Assembly: GCA_963281155.1 (NCBI GenBank)
Contig: CAUJLY010000003.1
Span: 3,658,001-3,722,000 of the forward strand
Direction: 5' to 3'
Source of the DNA: Rhabditophanes sp. KR3021
Lineage: Eukaryota; Nematoda; Chromadorea; Rhabditida; Alloionematidae
Length of the DNA: 64,000 bases
This document shows, piece after piece, positions 24,001 to 37,271 of this stretch. Below the pieces are notes generated by a model. That model did no database searches. It saw only the letters and a program-made list of their open reading frames with translations, and was not told where the DNA came from. The position numbers were made by a program, and so were the translations under genes. Within the stretch, counting starts at the first letter, position 1. Each line of letters opens with the position of its first letter.

Positions 24001-27000
24001 TTAAAATGCAGATTAACCTTAGATGTGACATAATTTAAATAATTTGAGATGTAGTAATGTAGATATGCAGTATAATAAAAAATGTAGATCTTTTGTTTAA
24101 ATATACAATCGTATTGAATATTTATTTTTGCTTAAGGAACAAAACAAACTACAAAGCAACCATGTATTTATTGAAAACATCTTATCCATTTTACCAAACC
24201 ACTCTTTTTTATAATATTCCTTCAAAAGTATTGCACATTTTCCATATTTCCCCAAAAAATTATTTTATATTTCTTTGATTAAAGTTTCCAAAGGTCGAAG
24301 ACAAATGATGTCGGTTTGTTTGATATATTGAGAAAGCATTGATAACAAAACGCTTTATTTGAGCGGAAAAATTGTTTCTGCAATCGTTTGGCTTTACATA
24401 TGTTATTAGGTCAATTTTAAGAGACACTTTTTTGATTCTTATCACCATGCATTAATTACATGGTTAAAATATAGTTTTATGTTAAAAATCTTGAAAAATT
24501 AAGTGTGATTCATAAACTTTCTCTTCTTTATTAATGCTTTATTTGTTTTAGGTTTCTGTGGACACGATGGCAATTACTGCATTGCCACTCGACTGTTGGC
24601 TAAAGGAAAGATTGAAGTCTTGGGTACAATGCAGTGGTCATGTTGGATCTTTAATTCGTAAGTTAAAGCCATTAATTATTACAAAAATAAGAGACAAAAC
24701 AAATTTGATTGAAAGTAGATTTGAAATTAAGGTTTCGATTCAAGCATTCTATCATTGTCTTCCTTGAATTTGTTTTGGTAACGTTTGGAGTGTTCAATTA
24801 TCCCCTTAGGGCAAATATTTTTCACTAATGACATAATCACATTTGCAATGGTAAAAGTCATTATTAAATGAAGAAAAGACGGGGGAATTTTTCAAATAAC
24901 TCTTGTATGACCAATAGTACTCACATTATTTAGAAAACTAATCATGGTAATTGAGGGTATGAATTTTGATCTTTTTAACCTCGACTAAAAAATAAACAGA
25001 TTAAGTTGAAAATAATTGCTTAAAATTGAAAAACAGATGAAATTGACTATGCGGCATCTGGATTTATTCGAATAGCATATTAAAATAATTTGAATCTACA
25101 ATTCAATTAATTAATTTAATTATTTCTAGCTGCCACAAATCATACTCTATGGAAAAAACAGCCTTCTGCAAATACAATTGAAGCTAAAGCATATCGAAAG
25201 ATCATGGAAGATCCAGAATTAACAGGCTTAACACCTAAGTTCTATAAAGAAATAGTTCATGACAATGAAAGTTTTATCGAAATTCAAGATTTGTTGGCTG
25301 ATTTCCCTAACTGCGATCACAAAGCCGTCATGGATATCAAAATTGGGCAAAGAACTTTCCTCGAAAGTGAAGTTACCAATTCAAAGAAAAGAGCTGACTT
25401 ATACAAGAAGATGTCTGACATTGACCCTAATGAAGCTACACCCGAAGAAAGAGAAGAAGAGGCCATAACTAAACTAAGATACATGCAATTTAGAGAAAAA
25501 GAAAGCTCTACAGCTACTCTTGGATTTAGAATAGAAGGAGCCATTACTCCAGATGGTGATTTGCAGAAAAACTTTAAAAAAATCAAAACAAAAGAACAAA
25601 TCGGGGTAGGTTAACTGATTTTGTAAATGCCAGATCCGTAATACACCTTTTCGAGACTTTTTTTTTATCATTCGCTTGCAGGCGGCCCATCCCTAAAATG
25701 AGATTTTAACTTTGTACATAAGATCGTTGATTAATGTAAACCTATTTTGACGCTTATAAACATAGTACAAAAAATATTTTTTTACCACTTAGAAAAATAA
25801 GCCAAACTAGCTTGCAATTAATTGATTTATTACGCATATGCTTATTAACATAACGACTGGGTTATGAAAATGTCTAGCTAAACTATAAATTAAAAATTTG
25901 ATTCTTAGATATTAATCGTTTTACATTTATAGCAAACTTTATCACATTTCTTAGGTGAAAAAAATAACCGTGTTCGTAAACAAGTTCTGGAAAGACTGAA
26001 AGAAATGAGAAAGAAGGTAGAAAAATCAGACTTTTTTAAACGACATGAAGTAGTTGGAAGCTCCTTACTAATTGTCCATGATGGTCAACGTGCAGGAGTG
26101 TGGATGATTGATTTTGCAAAATCTAACGAAATGACTGATGGAAGGACTTTAAATCACAGAAGTATGCGCGGGGGAAATCAAAAGATTTTATTCAAATTAA
26201 ACTAATTAAACGAGGGATCAAAATATATTAATACTAATTATCAGAGGCCGTATTAAGATCAAACGTCATTTTAGTCAAGATCTCACCGACGGCATATGTA
26301 TTGATAGATTTGAAAAGGTAGACATTAGGCATTCTACATTTTCTGTAGCCGCTGTTGGTGATCTGATGCTTGAATCTTTCTATCTAGATTAATTCGAGGT
26401 TTTTAGCTAATTCTTTAGTAGGCACTAGAAACTTGAGATGGAGAGTTTCGGTCGGATGGGTTCTGATCTTGTCCATTCTAGACTCTTTTCTCACAAACAA
26501 ATCCCATTTCTTTAGAACAAGAATGTATTTTTCGAAGTGTAGATCAATCCTGTCTTCCTTTTTTGATTCGCCTACATGAAGACTCCTTTCTTGAACTTTG
26601 AGTAGTTGGTGAGAATTTCCTTGGTGTCTCTCGAGTCAATTAGAAAGTAAATACAGCCTTGGTATTCCTCGGAAGGACTTCTACATCCTTGGCAAATTGT
26701 GCCCAAACACTCAAAGGCACTGAAGTTTGCAATGTATTTTAGCTCGTTCGTGAACAATTCTATATAAGCTTACAATTGAATATGACTTGCCAAGATACCA
26801 TTCAAACTATTCCTTCCCGATTTTATCCATGTAGGCCTTCGCCTTTAATCGACTTCTTCTAAGCAACTGCTCTTTTTTAGTTAGACTAAACTCATAATTT
26901 CTTTCAAACAAACTAAAGGAACGACTTGGTGGTTGCAACTGGTCTGAAACTAAAGCAATATTCATTATTTAAAATGCTTTACTTACCTTTAGCCTAAGGA

Positions 27001-27446
27001 TCTTTTCTTCCTACAGATATCAACGATAGATGGTTCCTTTCTAGATACTCGTAAGGGAATTGTTTTATACCAAAAGTTGCAACCATTGCCTCTTTGTTCT
27101 TTGAGACGTTTCTTAAATTCGCTCCTGACATCGTCTTTCTTCATAGTGTAATTCCAATTTGAGGGAGTGGTCAGCGAAGTAAGAAGTAATAACTAGTAAA
27201 TGTTATACGTTAAATAATAACATAAACACTCTACTAACGACATCAAATTTAAAAGTAAATATCATATAAAATTCGAAAAATGTTCTTTCAAAAATAAACT
27301 TTTGCTATATATTTTACTGAAATCTTTTAGGCAGTTGGTGTGCGGGAAATTATGAAGATGGTTACATTCGTGGATTAGACAGTTTGATTGAAATTTTGGA
27401 AAAAATAAATTCTTCAGATGAGAATAGACCATATTGCAAACAGTAA
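18015..27446 (+). CDS. Inositol-trisphosphate 3-kinase
   Basis: Eight exons give one continuous frame of 638 aa: 18015-18142, 19470-19797, 19928-20129, 20181-20512, 24552-24657, 25130-25605, 25933-26161 and 27331-27446. The N-terminal ~365 residues are serine-rich, low complexity and presumably regulatory. The catalytic domain follows: [23 protein letters not shown] (the DxKxG motif), [33 protein letters not shown] and [15 protein letters not shown]. Known: IP3K phosphorylates Ins(1,4,5)P3 to Ins(1,3,4,5)P4 and shapes calcium signals. The metal-binding motif reads IDFAK where most IP3Ks have IDFGK; alanine here is usual in IPMK/IP6K relatives, so activity is likely kept. Large 5' introns (1.3 and 4.0 kb) suggest alternative promoters; a candidate alternative first exon is listed separately. 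The final intron (26162-27330) holds an antisense element. Confidence 0.93.
20513..24551 (+). other. 4-kb IP3 3-kinase intron
   Basis: AT-rich intron separating the exons for the N-terminal region from those for the catalytic domain. Apart from the candidate alternative first exon at 22570-22689, I see no coding sequence and none of the repeated antisense elements found in other long introns of this window. Confidence 0.45.
22570..22689 (+). CDS. Candidate alternative first exon of IP3 3-kinase
   Basis: A 40-codon open segment beginning with ATG ([20 protein letters not shown]...) and ending LLK at a GTAAAA donor in phase 0. The downstream exon at 24552 also starts in phase 0, so the junction keeps frame. 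A TAA lies directly upstream in frame, which excludes it as an internal exon of the long form but suits a first coding exon. The rest of the intron is strongly AT-rich and has nothing comparable. Inference only. Confidence 0.4.
26162..27330 (-). mobile_element. Family B element in IP3 3-kinase intron (element 7)
   Basis: An 1169-bp intron; the coding strand is minus, against a plus-strand host. Reading down from 27330: [14 protein letters not shown] at about 26840-26880 (matches 49255-49300 in Dopey), an open frame 26757-26572 with a CQGC motif ([21 protein letters not shown]), and the terminal block [10 protein letters not shown]...MPNVYLF...MTFDL at about 26230-26370. Frame changes and stops break the gene. 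The 3' end TTTAATTTGAATAAAAT lies about 20-40 nt from the host donor at 26162. Together with element 10 this copy shows the overall order of family B. Confidence 0.75.
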
Positions 27447-28680
<1,234 letters not shown>

Positions 28681-28957
28681 GTTATACTTTTTGTCTGAAA
28701 GCAAGTATAAAGCATATTAACTAATTAATAAATATATGGCTATAAACTAAAAACTAAAAAATTTTCAGTGAGAAAATAATAATCGAAGTTGTTATTTGTC
28801 TAATGAAAGTTGCAAGCTGGTAGAGTATTTTGTTTGGACAAAGCATAACATAATCATACTTCGTAAACAAAAACTGGGTGCGTCCCGAAGCAGATGATTG
28901 TGAACAGTTGGATGAAAGTGTCTTTGAAAAAACATTATTGCTTTAATTTATTTAAAA

Positions 28958-29540
28958 ATGGCAACTAAGGCTATTAAGACTTTGCCAAAGATCAAGGCAG
29001 TTATAGGCCATATTCCTCAACGATTAAGAACAACTAACATAGATCTTCAATATGGAAGACTCGAAATCTTGAGAAGAATTGTTACGCGACTGGTTAGAGA
29101 AGAAAGAATTGAATTACCCTACAATCGAGCTGTAGAAGTCAGACCCTACATGGAAAGAGTAAGTTTAAATATCATTTATGTAATAATTTGACATATTTTA
29201 GCTGATTCAACTCGGCGTCCATAATCCAAGAGAAGATGTCTACACACAGGAAATGATGCAATTTTGGTTGATGGAAAGTGATTTGCACAAAAAAATGGAA
29301 GCTGTTTTAATTCCAAGATTTAAGAGCGAATTTCCCGAAGAACCATTCACATCAATTTACAAATTACCACGATTGAGATTTGAAGGGTTCATTCAAAAGA
29401 AGCGTATATTCTGGAGAAATGAATCCATTGGTGTATTGGAGTTAAACGGGAATCCATTCCCAGAAGTCATCGCACAAAGAGAAGATCATTCTAACAATTT
29501 GTTAAATGTTTTAGTTAGAGAATTAAAGCCAAAAGCTTGA
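28958..29540 (+). CDS. mrpl17: Mitochondrial large-subunit ribosomal protein bL17m
   Basis: Two exons, 28958-29158 and 29202-29540, with a 43-bp intron; 179 aa. Seen: the bL17 core GRLEILRRIVTRLVREERIELPYNRAVEVRPYMERLIQLG, then a mitochondrial-type extension with FWLMESDLHKKMEAVLIPRF and a REDHSNNLLN segment near the C-terminus like the animal protein. Known: bL17m lies at the exit-tunnel side of the mitochondrial large subunit. The N-terminus MATKAIKTLPKIKAVIGHIP is basic, consistent with import. AATAAA at about 29597 would give a short 3' UTR. Confidence 0.9.
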
Positions 29541-30217
29541 ATAGTCATTTTAGTTGTTCGTTAAAAATATAGTAATTGTTTTTTAGTTTTGTACAATAAA
29601 TGTGTGGTATCTATCTGATATAATGAGTCATTTGTAGAGAGCATTTCATACTCACTGAATTAGGATTTAATATTTATATTTGTAATCTCATTACAAAGTA
29701 TTAATAAGTAAATATTATTACTCTTCGATTTCATCTTTTAATCTATGTGAATTTTATTATAAATCCAACAACTTTTCTATCACATTATATTATATTTACA
29801 CGTTGCATTGTTTTGACCAAATTAATATCGGCGACAACTAATTTTTGATATAATTTTGCTGATAATCTTTCTTCATAAAATAGGTAGGGTTGGAGTGTGA
29901 TAAGAATAGTTTTCACTTTTTTGTATTGACATTTACAGGATATTTATGGTTGCAGTACTTTCACCCAAATTATTTACCTTCTTAGATTGTCTATAAATAT
30001 AATTAAACTGTGTACAAATATAATTACTCATGAGTTTATTGTGACAGAAGTAATAGGCTTAATTTAGCTATAACAGCATCTTTTTCTTATGTATCTTCTA
30101 TTTTCTATCCTTTTTTATCATTCGATATTTGTTAGTCTCTTTTTATTAGGAACACCCAACTTTGTGCGATATATTATTAGTTGATATTAAATTTAATCGA
30201 TCTTTTTTGTTTTTAGA
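29541..30217. other. Intergenic region upstream of Nramp gene
   Basis: AT-rich region between bL17m and the Nramp start, both on the plus strand. A TTTTTAG immediately precedes the Nramp ATG (30218) by two bases and could be a splice acceptor for a 5' untranslated exon or a trans-splice site; I cannot tell which. No coding feature seen. Confidence 0.35.
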
Positions 30218-32161
30218 ATGGTTATAGATGATTCCCAAGAGCAGACTTATGAAGAAAGCAATAGAAGACCAACAAATTTGCTGAGAGTTAGAAGACAGCG
30301 GGAAAGTGAACAACTAGAACAGAGGGTGGAAATTCCAGAAGGTGAGGTAAGTATTATATTATTGTTTCACAAAATAGGTTGTTTATAGGATGAATCATGG
30401 TTCAGTTTCCGCAAACTCTGGACATTTACGGGTCCTGGTTGGTTAATGTAATGTTGAAGCCTAGTAACAATTCGGCTTACCCGTAGAAGTATTTAATAAA
30501 CTATATTTTTTACAGGTCTATAGCTTACTTAGATCCTGGTAACATTGAAAGTGATCTTCAAGGTGGTGTCACAGCCAGATATCGTTTAATTTGGGTGCTG
30601 TTATTTTCGCATATAATTGGTCTTTTATTACAAAGATTAAGTGCTCGACTTGGAGTCGTTTCTGGACGGCACATGGCTGAAATGGCATATGAGTTTTACC
30701 CCAAAGTACCAAGACTAATATTATGGGTGGGGATTGAAATTGCAATTATTGGCTCTGATATGCAAGAAGTTCTTGGAACATCAATTGCAATTTTCATAAT
30801 TTCGCAAGGGATAGTAAGTCATTTTGATTTCGATTTCTTAATAACCGTCCATCTTTATAGCATTCCTCTCTGGGGCGGATGTTTGATAACAATTTTGGAT
30901 ACATTCACATTTTTATTTATTGATAATTACGGAGTACGCAGATTGGAGTTTTTCTTTGCTTTTTTGATTACAGTGATGGCAACTTCTTTCGGTTATGAAT
31001 ACTTCAGAGATATCCCTGAACAAAAGGATATGGCCGAAGGATTTATTCCTTTTATTCATTCATACAATCGGGAAGCAATTATCCAAGGAATTGGTATTGT
31101 GGGAGCAGTAATTATGCCACATAACCTTTATCTTCATTCGGCTTTGGTGAAGGTAATATTGGATTTACTAGTATAAATAAAACTTATTTTAGAGTCGTCG
31201 AATCATCCGAACTGTTAAAAGTCGCGTGTCAGAGGCCAACTTTTATTATTTCATTGAATCTGGACTGGCTTTATTGGTATCCTTCCTTATTAATTTGTTT
31301 GTCATGACTGTTTTTGCTCATGGCCTTAATGGAAAAACAAATAATCAAATTCGATTGGAATGTGAAAAAAATAATTTTATAGTGCCAGAAGTTGATCTAG
31401 TGTTTCCCCGTAATAATGAAACTGTAGACGGAACCCTTTATGTGGGTGGGATGTTTTTAGCATGTACCTTCGGACCAGCAGCTCTTTATATTTGGAGTTT
31501 CGGAATTCTGGCAGCTGGACAAAGTTCAACTATGACTGGTACTTACGCCGGACAGTATGTCATGGAATCCTTCTTAAACATTACATGGCCAAAGTGGAAG
31601 AGAGTTTTGGTTACTAGATCAATTGCAATTGTCCCAACACTAATTGTAGCCTTTGCTGCCGATGGAGTTCACAATATGACAAACATGAATGATTATTTAA
31701 ATTGTCTTCAAATGGTATTTAATCCTTTTTTACATAATAAGCTAATCTTTTTTTAGATATGTCTTCCCTTTGCTTTGATACCAATTATCACGTTTACAGC
31801 CCATCCTCAAATTATGTTTGATTTCAAAAATAGCAAGCCATTTAATATACTAGCGTCAATCTTGTCATTTTCTGCTATTGCAATCAATTTGTGGTTCTTT
31901 GAAGATCTTGTATTTAGGAAATTTGGATATGAATGGTATGTAATATTTCTATTTACATTCGGAGCAATTTTCTACATTGGATTTTTGTCGTACTTAACTT
32001 TGATTGCATGCATTTCAATGGGATTATTTAAAAGTAACTATTTGAATACTATTCTAAAATATGAAACACTAGAAAACGAATATGCCGCTTGGAAAGAGGA
32101 AATTCATGATGAAACTATTGAGGGTGGTCGAGAAAATGCCGTATTTGAAAGTACGCAATAA
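30218..32161 (+). CDS. Nramp-family divalent metal transporter
   Basis: Exons 30218-30346, 30389-30447, 30516-31152, 31193-31714 and 31757-32161. Seen: DPGN in the first membrane helix ([17 protein letters not shown]), MPHN in helix 6 ([19 protein letters not shown]), the family signature [20 protein letters not shown] and about 11-12 hydrophobic segments. Known: Nramp/DMT proteins co-transport Fe2+ or Mn2+ with protons across plasma or endo-lysosomal membranes; DPGN and MPHN line the metal site. One oddity: 30814-30860 has intron ends (GTAAGT...TATAG, 47 bp), but removing it shifts the frame by one base, whereas leaving it in adds about 15 residues before IPLWGG. Start is the first ATG before an acidic cytosolic tail. 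Confidence 0.93.
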
Positions 32162-32588
32162 ATTATTTGATTTTACTTAATACATGTAAATAATTTCAAT
32201 TTAATTAAACAAATCTTTCTTGCTTACTAACATAAACTTAGAATAAATATACATACCTTTGTTTCTTATTGACACATATATAAAAAGTACGAGCAATTAA
32301 ATGTTTTGGTACTGTTAATGTCTAGTACATCGTTTTTTGAATCGAGACAAAAATAAAAAGCTACAATTATCTGGATTAAAAATTAATTTTTATTACACAA
32401 ACAATTGACACACTGATTATAGCCAGCTTTTATAAACTACACAACAGTTAAACAGAAATTTATTATCTTTATTCAAACATAAATATATTTCATTAAATTA
32501 AAAGTTTTTTGAAAATATACGTTGACAAATCATTCTTGAACCTTTTTGTATACCATCAAATTAATTTTCTCAGTCTGATAATCGGCAT
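32162..32588. other. Tail-to-tail 3' region of Nramp and ACSL
   Basis: Convergent genes separated by AT-rich sequence. It contains plus-strand AATAAA (about 32242) for Nramp and should also contain the ACSL 3' untranslated region. Nothing else recognised. Confidence 0.4.
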
Positions 32589-35500
32589 CTATTTTTTTTT
32601 GTAGACTGCATCAATCTCGGATTTATAACGCATTTCAATTTCTTTCCGCTTCAATTTTAAGGCTTCAGTGAGGAGTCCATTGAGAGGTGTCCAAGGTTCA
32701 TGGCATAACAAGATTTTGGTTGGTATTTCAGGGCGGTTGAGTTTGCCTTTTACGTGGTTTTGAAGATCTTTAAGAACTGCATCGGCAACAGTTTTGTTTG
32801 CACAGAGATCTTTCCAGCATTTGGTTTCAATGTTCTTTTCTTCAGCCAAAGCGGTTACATTCTTTTCATTTGGAACAACTAAAGCCACCAAGTAGTCCGA
32901 CTGAGAGTTTCCATAAACACAGATATTGTCAACCTTTGGGTTACTCAACAAGGTAGTTTCTACACGCCCCAATGAAATGTACTCCCCATGGCTGAGTTTT
33001 AGCAAATCCTTCTTTCTAAAAAGATTAATTAACTGTAACTCCAATTCGGCATACCTGTCAATAATAATAATAGCTCCGTCACTCCTGACCTCCCCAATGT
33101 CTCCAGTCAAAAACCACCTCTTGCCATCAATTTCAACGAATGCCTCCTTGGTCTTTTCTTCGTTTTTGTAGTACCCTTGACTGACATTGTCCCCGTGAAT
33201 CATGATTTCTCCTTGGGGTGGGTCATTCGATGGCGAGTAGTTGGCCTCAGTCCATTCTCTTAGTCTAATTTCGCAGCATCTAAGCGGAGGTCCGACTGCC
33301 CCGGTACTCAAATCATCTGGATCCCCGAGCGTCGCTCCGCCACACGTTTCTGTTAAACCGTAGCTAGAAGCAGAAATAAAATGATTAGTGAAGATCTTAG
33401 TCGATTGCCGAACCCATTTACTTCTTCATCAATAAAGAGTTATTTATAAGTTATTTTGGAAGGTATGGAGTAGGCTAGAGCAGATTCAACCCAATTCATT
33501 CTGTGCTGGACAACCTACTGGGCTGTTGATGTGAGAGCTGGCTTCCCCGGAGTAGCAATTAACACTACAAACTTAATCCACAGAGAAGTTGCCCTCGTCT
33601 TTCACGGAGTTCCACCAACTCCAAGGAAGACACTCAAGTGTAGGTGGTCGTAACTTCATCGCTTTTGAAGACGACGTAGATTACACTTCAGAAAAGTGGG
33701 TGAAAGGAGAGAAAACCAACTACAAGACCTCTTCAATGGGTACAGATTTATTCTTCCGTCAAGGAAGCTGCTGAAGCTATTGGTGTTACACCATGTCTGG
33801 CTGCATCGTTAAAAAGAAAGCTTTGAGGGGTTCAAATTTGAACTTAAGTACGACCTTACATTCATGGATTAACTTATTGCTTTTGTCTCTTTTCTAGTTT
33901 TTTCTACTTAATAAATTTTTCGCCTTAACAACTTTAGCTTTTCTAAACGAATTTAAAAACCTTACCTAAAATTGAAGTTATTAATAAGAATAAATCAGTC
34001 AAAAGCTTACCCTTGGACAACTGGACAACTAAAGCAGATATTCATGAAACGCTGAGTTTCAACATTAAGTGGGGCTCCTCCAGAAAGTATAATTCTGAGC
34101 TTTCCGCCCAAAAGTCTTCTAACCTTTCCAAAGATGAACTTTTTCATAATCAAGCTAGTATATCCATCTTCGTAACGACATCTTTTACGTTCATAACAAA
34201 TTCTGAATAGTTCTCTGAAGACTGGCGTTCCCTGGGCAACTTCAGCTGTGACGGCTTTAAAAATACGATCCATGACGGCAGGTACAGCAGCCATAAGAGT
34301 TGGTCTGAGGGCGGAGGTGTCTCCTTTGGTTCCAGGCTTGATCTTGGGGGCACGGTCGAATAATGTTCCGGCATTTGAATATCCAACTCTGACTCCAGCA
34401 GATAGAACTACGATTTCCACACAAACTTCAAGGATATGAGCACTAGGCAAGTAAGCGATGTAAACGTCGCTAGGATTGACTTCGATTACAGCACTTTGTC
34501 CGGCTAATGCAGCGATGATCTATAATTGATAGTTTGGATAAAAATATGCCACTTTTTGAAAACTTACATTTCTATGACTAAGAATAACTCCTTTTGGATT
34601 TCCAGTAGTTCCAGATGTGTACATGATCATGGCGATATCGTCAGGCTTAACTTTGGTGTTGCACTTCATACTTGCTTTTTGTCCCATGGTAACAAAGTCA
34701 TCGAAGTAAATACACCTTTCAAAGGTCTTTTCCAAATGCTTGATGGTTTCCTTTTTCTTTTGATCTTCTTTGAATGGGTTGAATCTATCATCGAAGTAAA
34801 CAATATGCTTGATAACCGGAATTTTGGGTTGAATTTTCTTGATTGTGTCCAAAAGAGCAGCAGTTGTGAATACAACAGTAGCATCACTTTCATTGATAGC
34901 ATAAGAGACAGCATCTTCTCCAAGTGTGGCGTAAACAGTCACAACTACAAACTTATTAACTTAGTTGTTATTAAGTTTAACTTACCAGGATATCCATTAC
35001 GGAAACATGCTTGGGCACTTATCATCCATTCAGCTCTGGTTTCGGCAAAAATTACAATGTGAGTCTTTTCTTTCAAGTTGAGAAGTCTAAGAGCATTGGA
35101 CACACTATTAATTTGGTCTGTAACCTCCTCATAAGTCTGCCATTGATAAGATCCTAGTTCAGCTTTTTGGAACAAACGACCGTCGGCTTGCATTTCATTT
35201 TCGGTGGAGATGATGTCCCTAGTACCCATGCATGGAAGTTCCTTGAATTGTACGGCATTTCTGTTCCAAATGGCATCGAGCGTGTGACAATCCGGTATGA
35301 GTAAATCCTTAAATGCATTAAGCGATTCGACATGACGATAAGGGGAGTCGGGGTCACTTGGATTGACACGTACTGCCTTAATTAAAATGATTATTACCAA
35401 TACTAACAATTGAACATACCTTTTGTTTGGAGGATAACTCTAAAATTTGGGTGGGATCCGCAAATATCTTGATGGGCAGGTAGATAATAGCATCATAGAT

Positions 35501-35734
35501 ACAGAAGAAAACTTTGAAAAAGGCTGCTACGATGTTAAGGTAAAAAGGCCGTTCCTTCGCCAAAATCTTATCAATTCGATCGCTTTGCTCGTCGTTAAAT
35601 GTCATGTTCCTGGAAAAACAGTTTTTACTATGTAAATCGAGAGGAGGCAAAAATTGGGTGAGGTTAAAGGTTTTAAATGGTTTTGGAAAAATGCATCTAT
35701 CGAGGTTAGGCAAATTCAAATTTTTAAACAACAT
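32589..35734 (-). CDS. Long-chain acyl-CoA synthetase (ACSL1/5/6-like)
   Basis: Six exons on the minus strand: 35420-35734, 34986-35376, 34568-34944, 34011-34520, 33055-33363 and 32589-33015; frame continuous. Seen: YASTSGTTG-type motif [51 protein letters not shown], the hinge [10 protein letters not shown], and [23 protein letters not shown]; the last lysines lie in the C-terminal subdomain. A hydrophobic stretch ([24 protein letters not shown]) near residue 65 is the likely membrane anchor. Known: activates fatty acids to acyl-CoA using ATP, at ER or outer mitochondrial membrane. Introns are 39-47 bp except one of 647 bp with an antisense insert. The start at 35732-35734 may be up to 43 codons too early; the ATG at MTFNDEQSD is an alternative. 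Confidence 0.93.
33364..34010 (+). mobile_element. Antisense insert in ACSL intron (element 8)
   Basis: A 647-bp intron, the only long one in this gene. The plus strand (antisense to the host) carries coding-like fragments: about 33545-33640 ([19 protein letters not shown]), 33589-33774 ([19 protein letters not shown] and GTDLFFRQG) and about 33785-33870, in shifting frames. I find no clear match to family A or B; it may be a further region or third type. TTAATAAATTTTTCG at about 33908 resembles the 3' ends of the other elements but lies about 95 nt from the host donor. Confidence 0.5.
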
Positions 35735-37271
35735 ATGAGGGCAGTAAGAGAAAGAGGGAACTAAAAAAAGCTGAATTGGATATACAAAAAGTTATACACA
35801 TAGTGGCCTCTTAAAAGGACTAATTAATTCTGCATATACCAATTGCGAATATGTGTTTTAAAATTCGAGGACAAACTCTCTTTGCTATCTTTAACTATCT
35901 TTTAAAACTGCAACATTTTTCGTGACAGGTTACAAAAATGAGACGTCATCAAAAAAACTCAGCCGAGGAGAGCATGATACCCCATTGCAAGTAAATAATA
36001 ACGAGGTATGAACAATCATTTAATTACTGCGTACCAGTTTCCATGGATACAAAAAAGCATGGAGTGCCTAGCAAACTAGGTTAAAAAGCATGCTGTAAAA
36101 CATTGATTGCTTGGAAAAATCAAACTAAAGTGTGAAGGTACAAATAATACGATGATAAATGTGAGTCAGCAACGTGTCGAAAATGACTCTCGAGTGTAGT
36201 ACTTCTGCTAACTGGAGCCTTTTCACCCAACTAAATGATTTTAAATAAAAGCGATACATTTAGCATAATAAAAAATTTATACAAACTGTAATAATACGTG
36301 TATTAAAAGAGTTGTGTGAAAATGAGTAATCACTTAGTGGACAGCTAAAGCAAATTGGACAGTCGAGGAAAATTTGGGTAAAAAGTCACTCCAGTCCATT
36401 TTAAACGTTCTTTAATATGGGCAATTCCAAAAAATTGCTTATTGACAAGTGGCACATACAACGGACGAACATCTGTCTATGTGAGTTTGTTTTATTCCAT
36501 ATGTGGTAAAAGCTTAATAATTATGGATTATCCCTATTAAAGATAAGTAACACTAAGCAGCGTTTGTCAAACGGATTTTGTGTTTAAAAAACATTTTGGT
36601 AATTGAGATTGAGTAAAATTATTTCGAATTTTAAATTTATTTTTGGTGTTACGAGAAAGGTACTTGTTTTTAATGGTAAATGAATTGCAAGCAGTTACTA
36701 CTATAAGTTGTTAAAATTCTGTTCAATAATTGGAGGTTAAATGTCCTTTTATCATAAATATCAACTATTTGTATAACTTAGTATGAAAATGAATCCGATC
36801 ATTTGTCGGTTTCTATCTAGGTTCAAAAAAAGATTAGATATAGGATGTTATTATTGAAATATATTTCACAAAGAGCAATTCTTTAAACAATTAGAAGTAA
36901 ATAAAGTCGTAAAGGCAAGATCAGTTTGAAAAAAAGTACGAAGAGAGCAGAATAATATCGTATTTACAAATGTTATTCAGTTCCAATTGGAAATATTAGT
37001 TATTGGTATAGATAAAGTGTAAATATTATCATTTCATTGTAAAGTAAAATGTAGAATGTTTTGCCGGTTTCCTATGTATTTTAGATAAAAAACCATTCCC
37101 ATGATTAAGACAATAAATTAAAGATTATCTGGAACCAAAAAATATTTACCTACTATATTTTTGTTACGTTGCTGAAGGATATAAAAGAAGAATAAATGGT
37201 TCTGGAGCATCAGTTTGTAAAAACTAAGACATTTACACCTACTACTACATCTAACTAATTATTCTAACAAG
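35735..37271 (+). promoter_or_regulatory. Divergent intergenic region with TATA box for the Met-rich gene
   Basis: About 1.5 kb of AT-rich sequence between the ACSL start (minus) and the Met-rich gene (plus). TATAAAAG at 37180-37187 lies 85 bp upstream of the ATG at 37272, a good TATA position for a short 5' UTR. No other coding or RNA feature recognised. Confidence 0.4.

Noticed and set aside
26005..26205. Separate short gene on the plus strand
   Set aside because: It is the middle part of the IP3 3-kinase exon 25933-26161 running into the intron.
34526..35062. 178-codon plus-strand ORF over ACSL
   Set aside because: It spans ACSL exons and an intron on the opposite strand; ACSL is certain, so this is a shadow.
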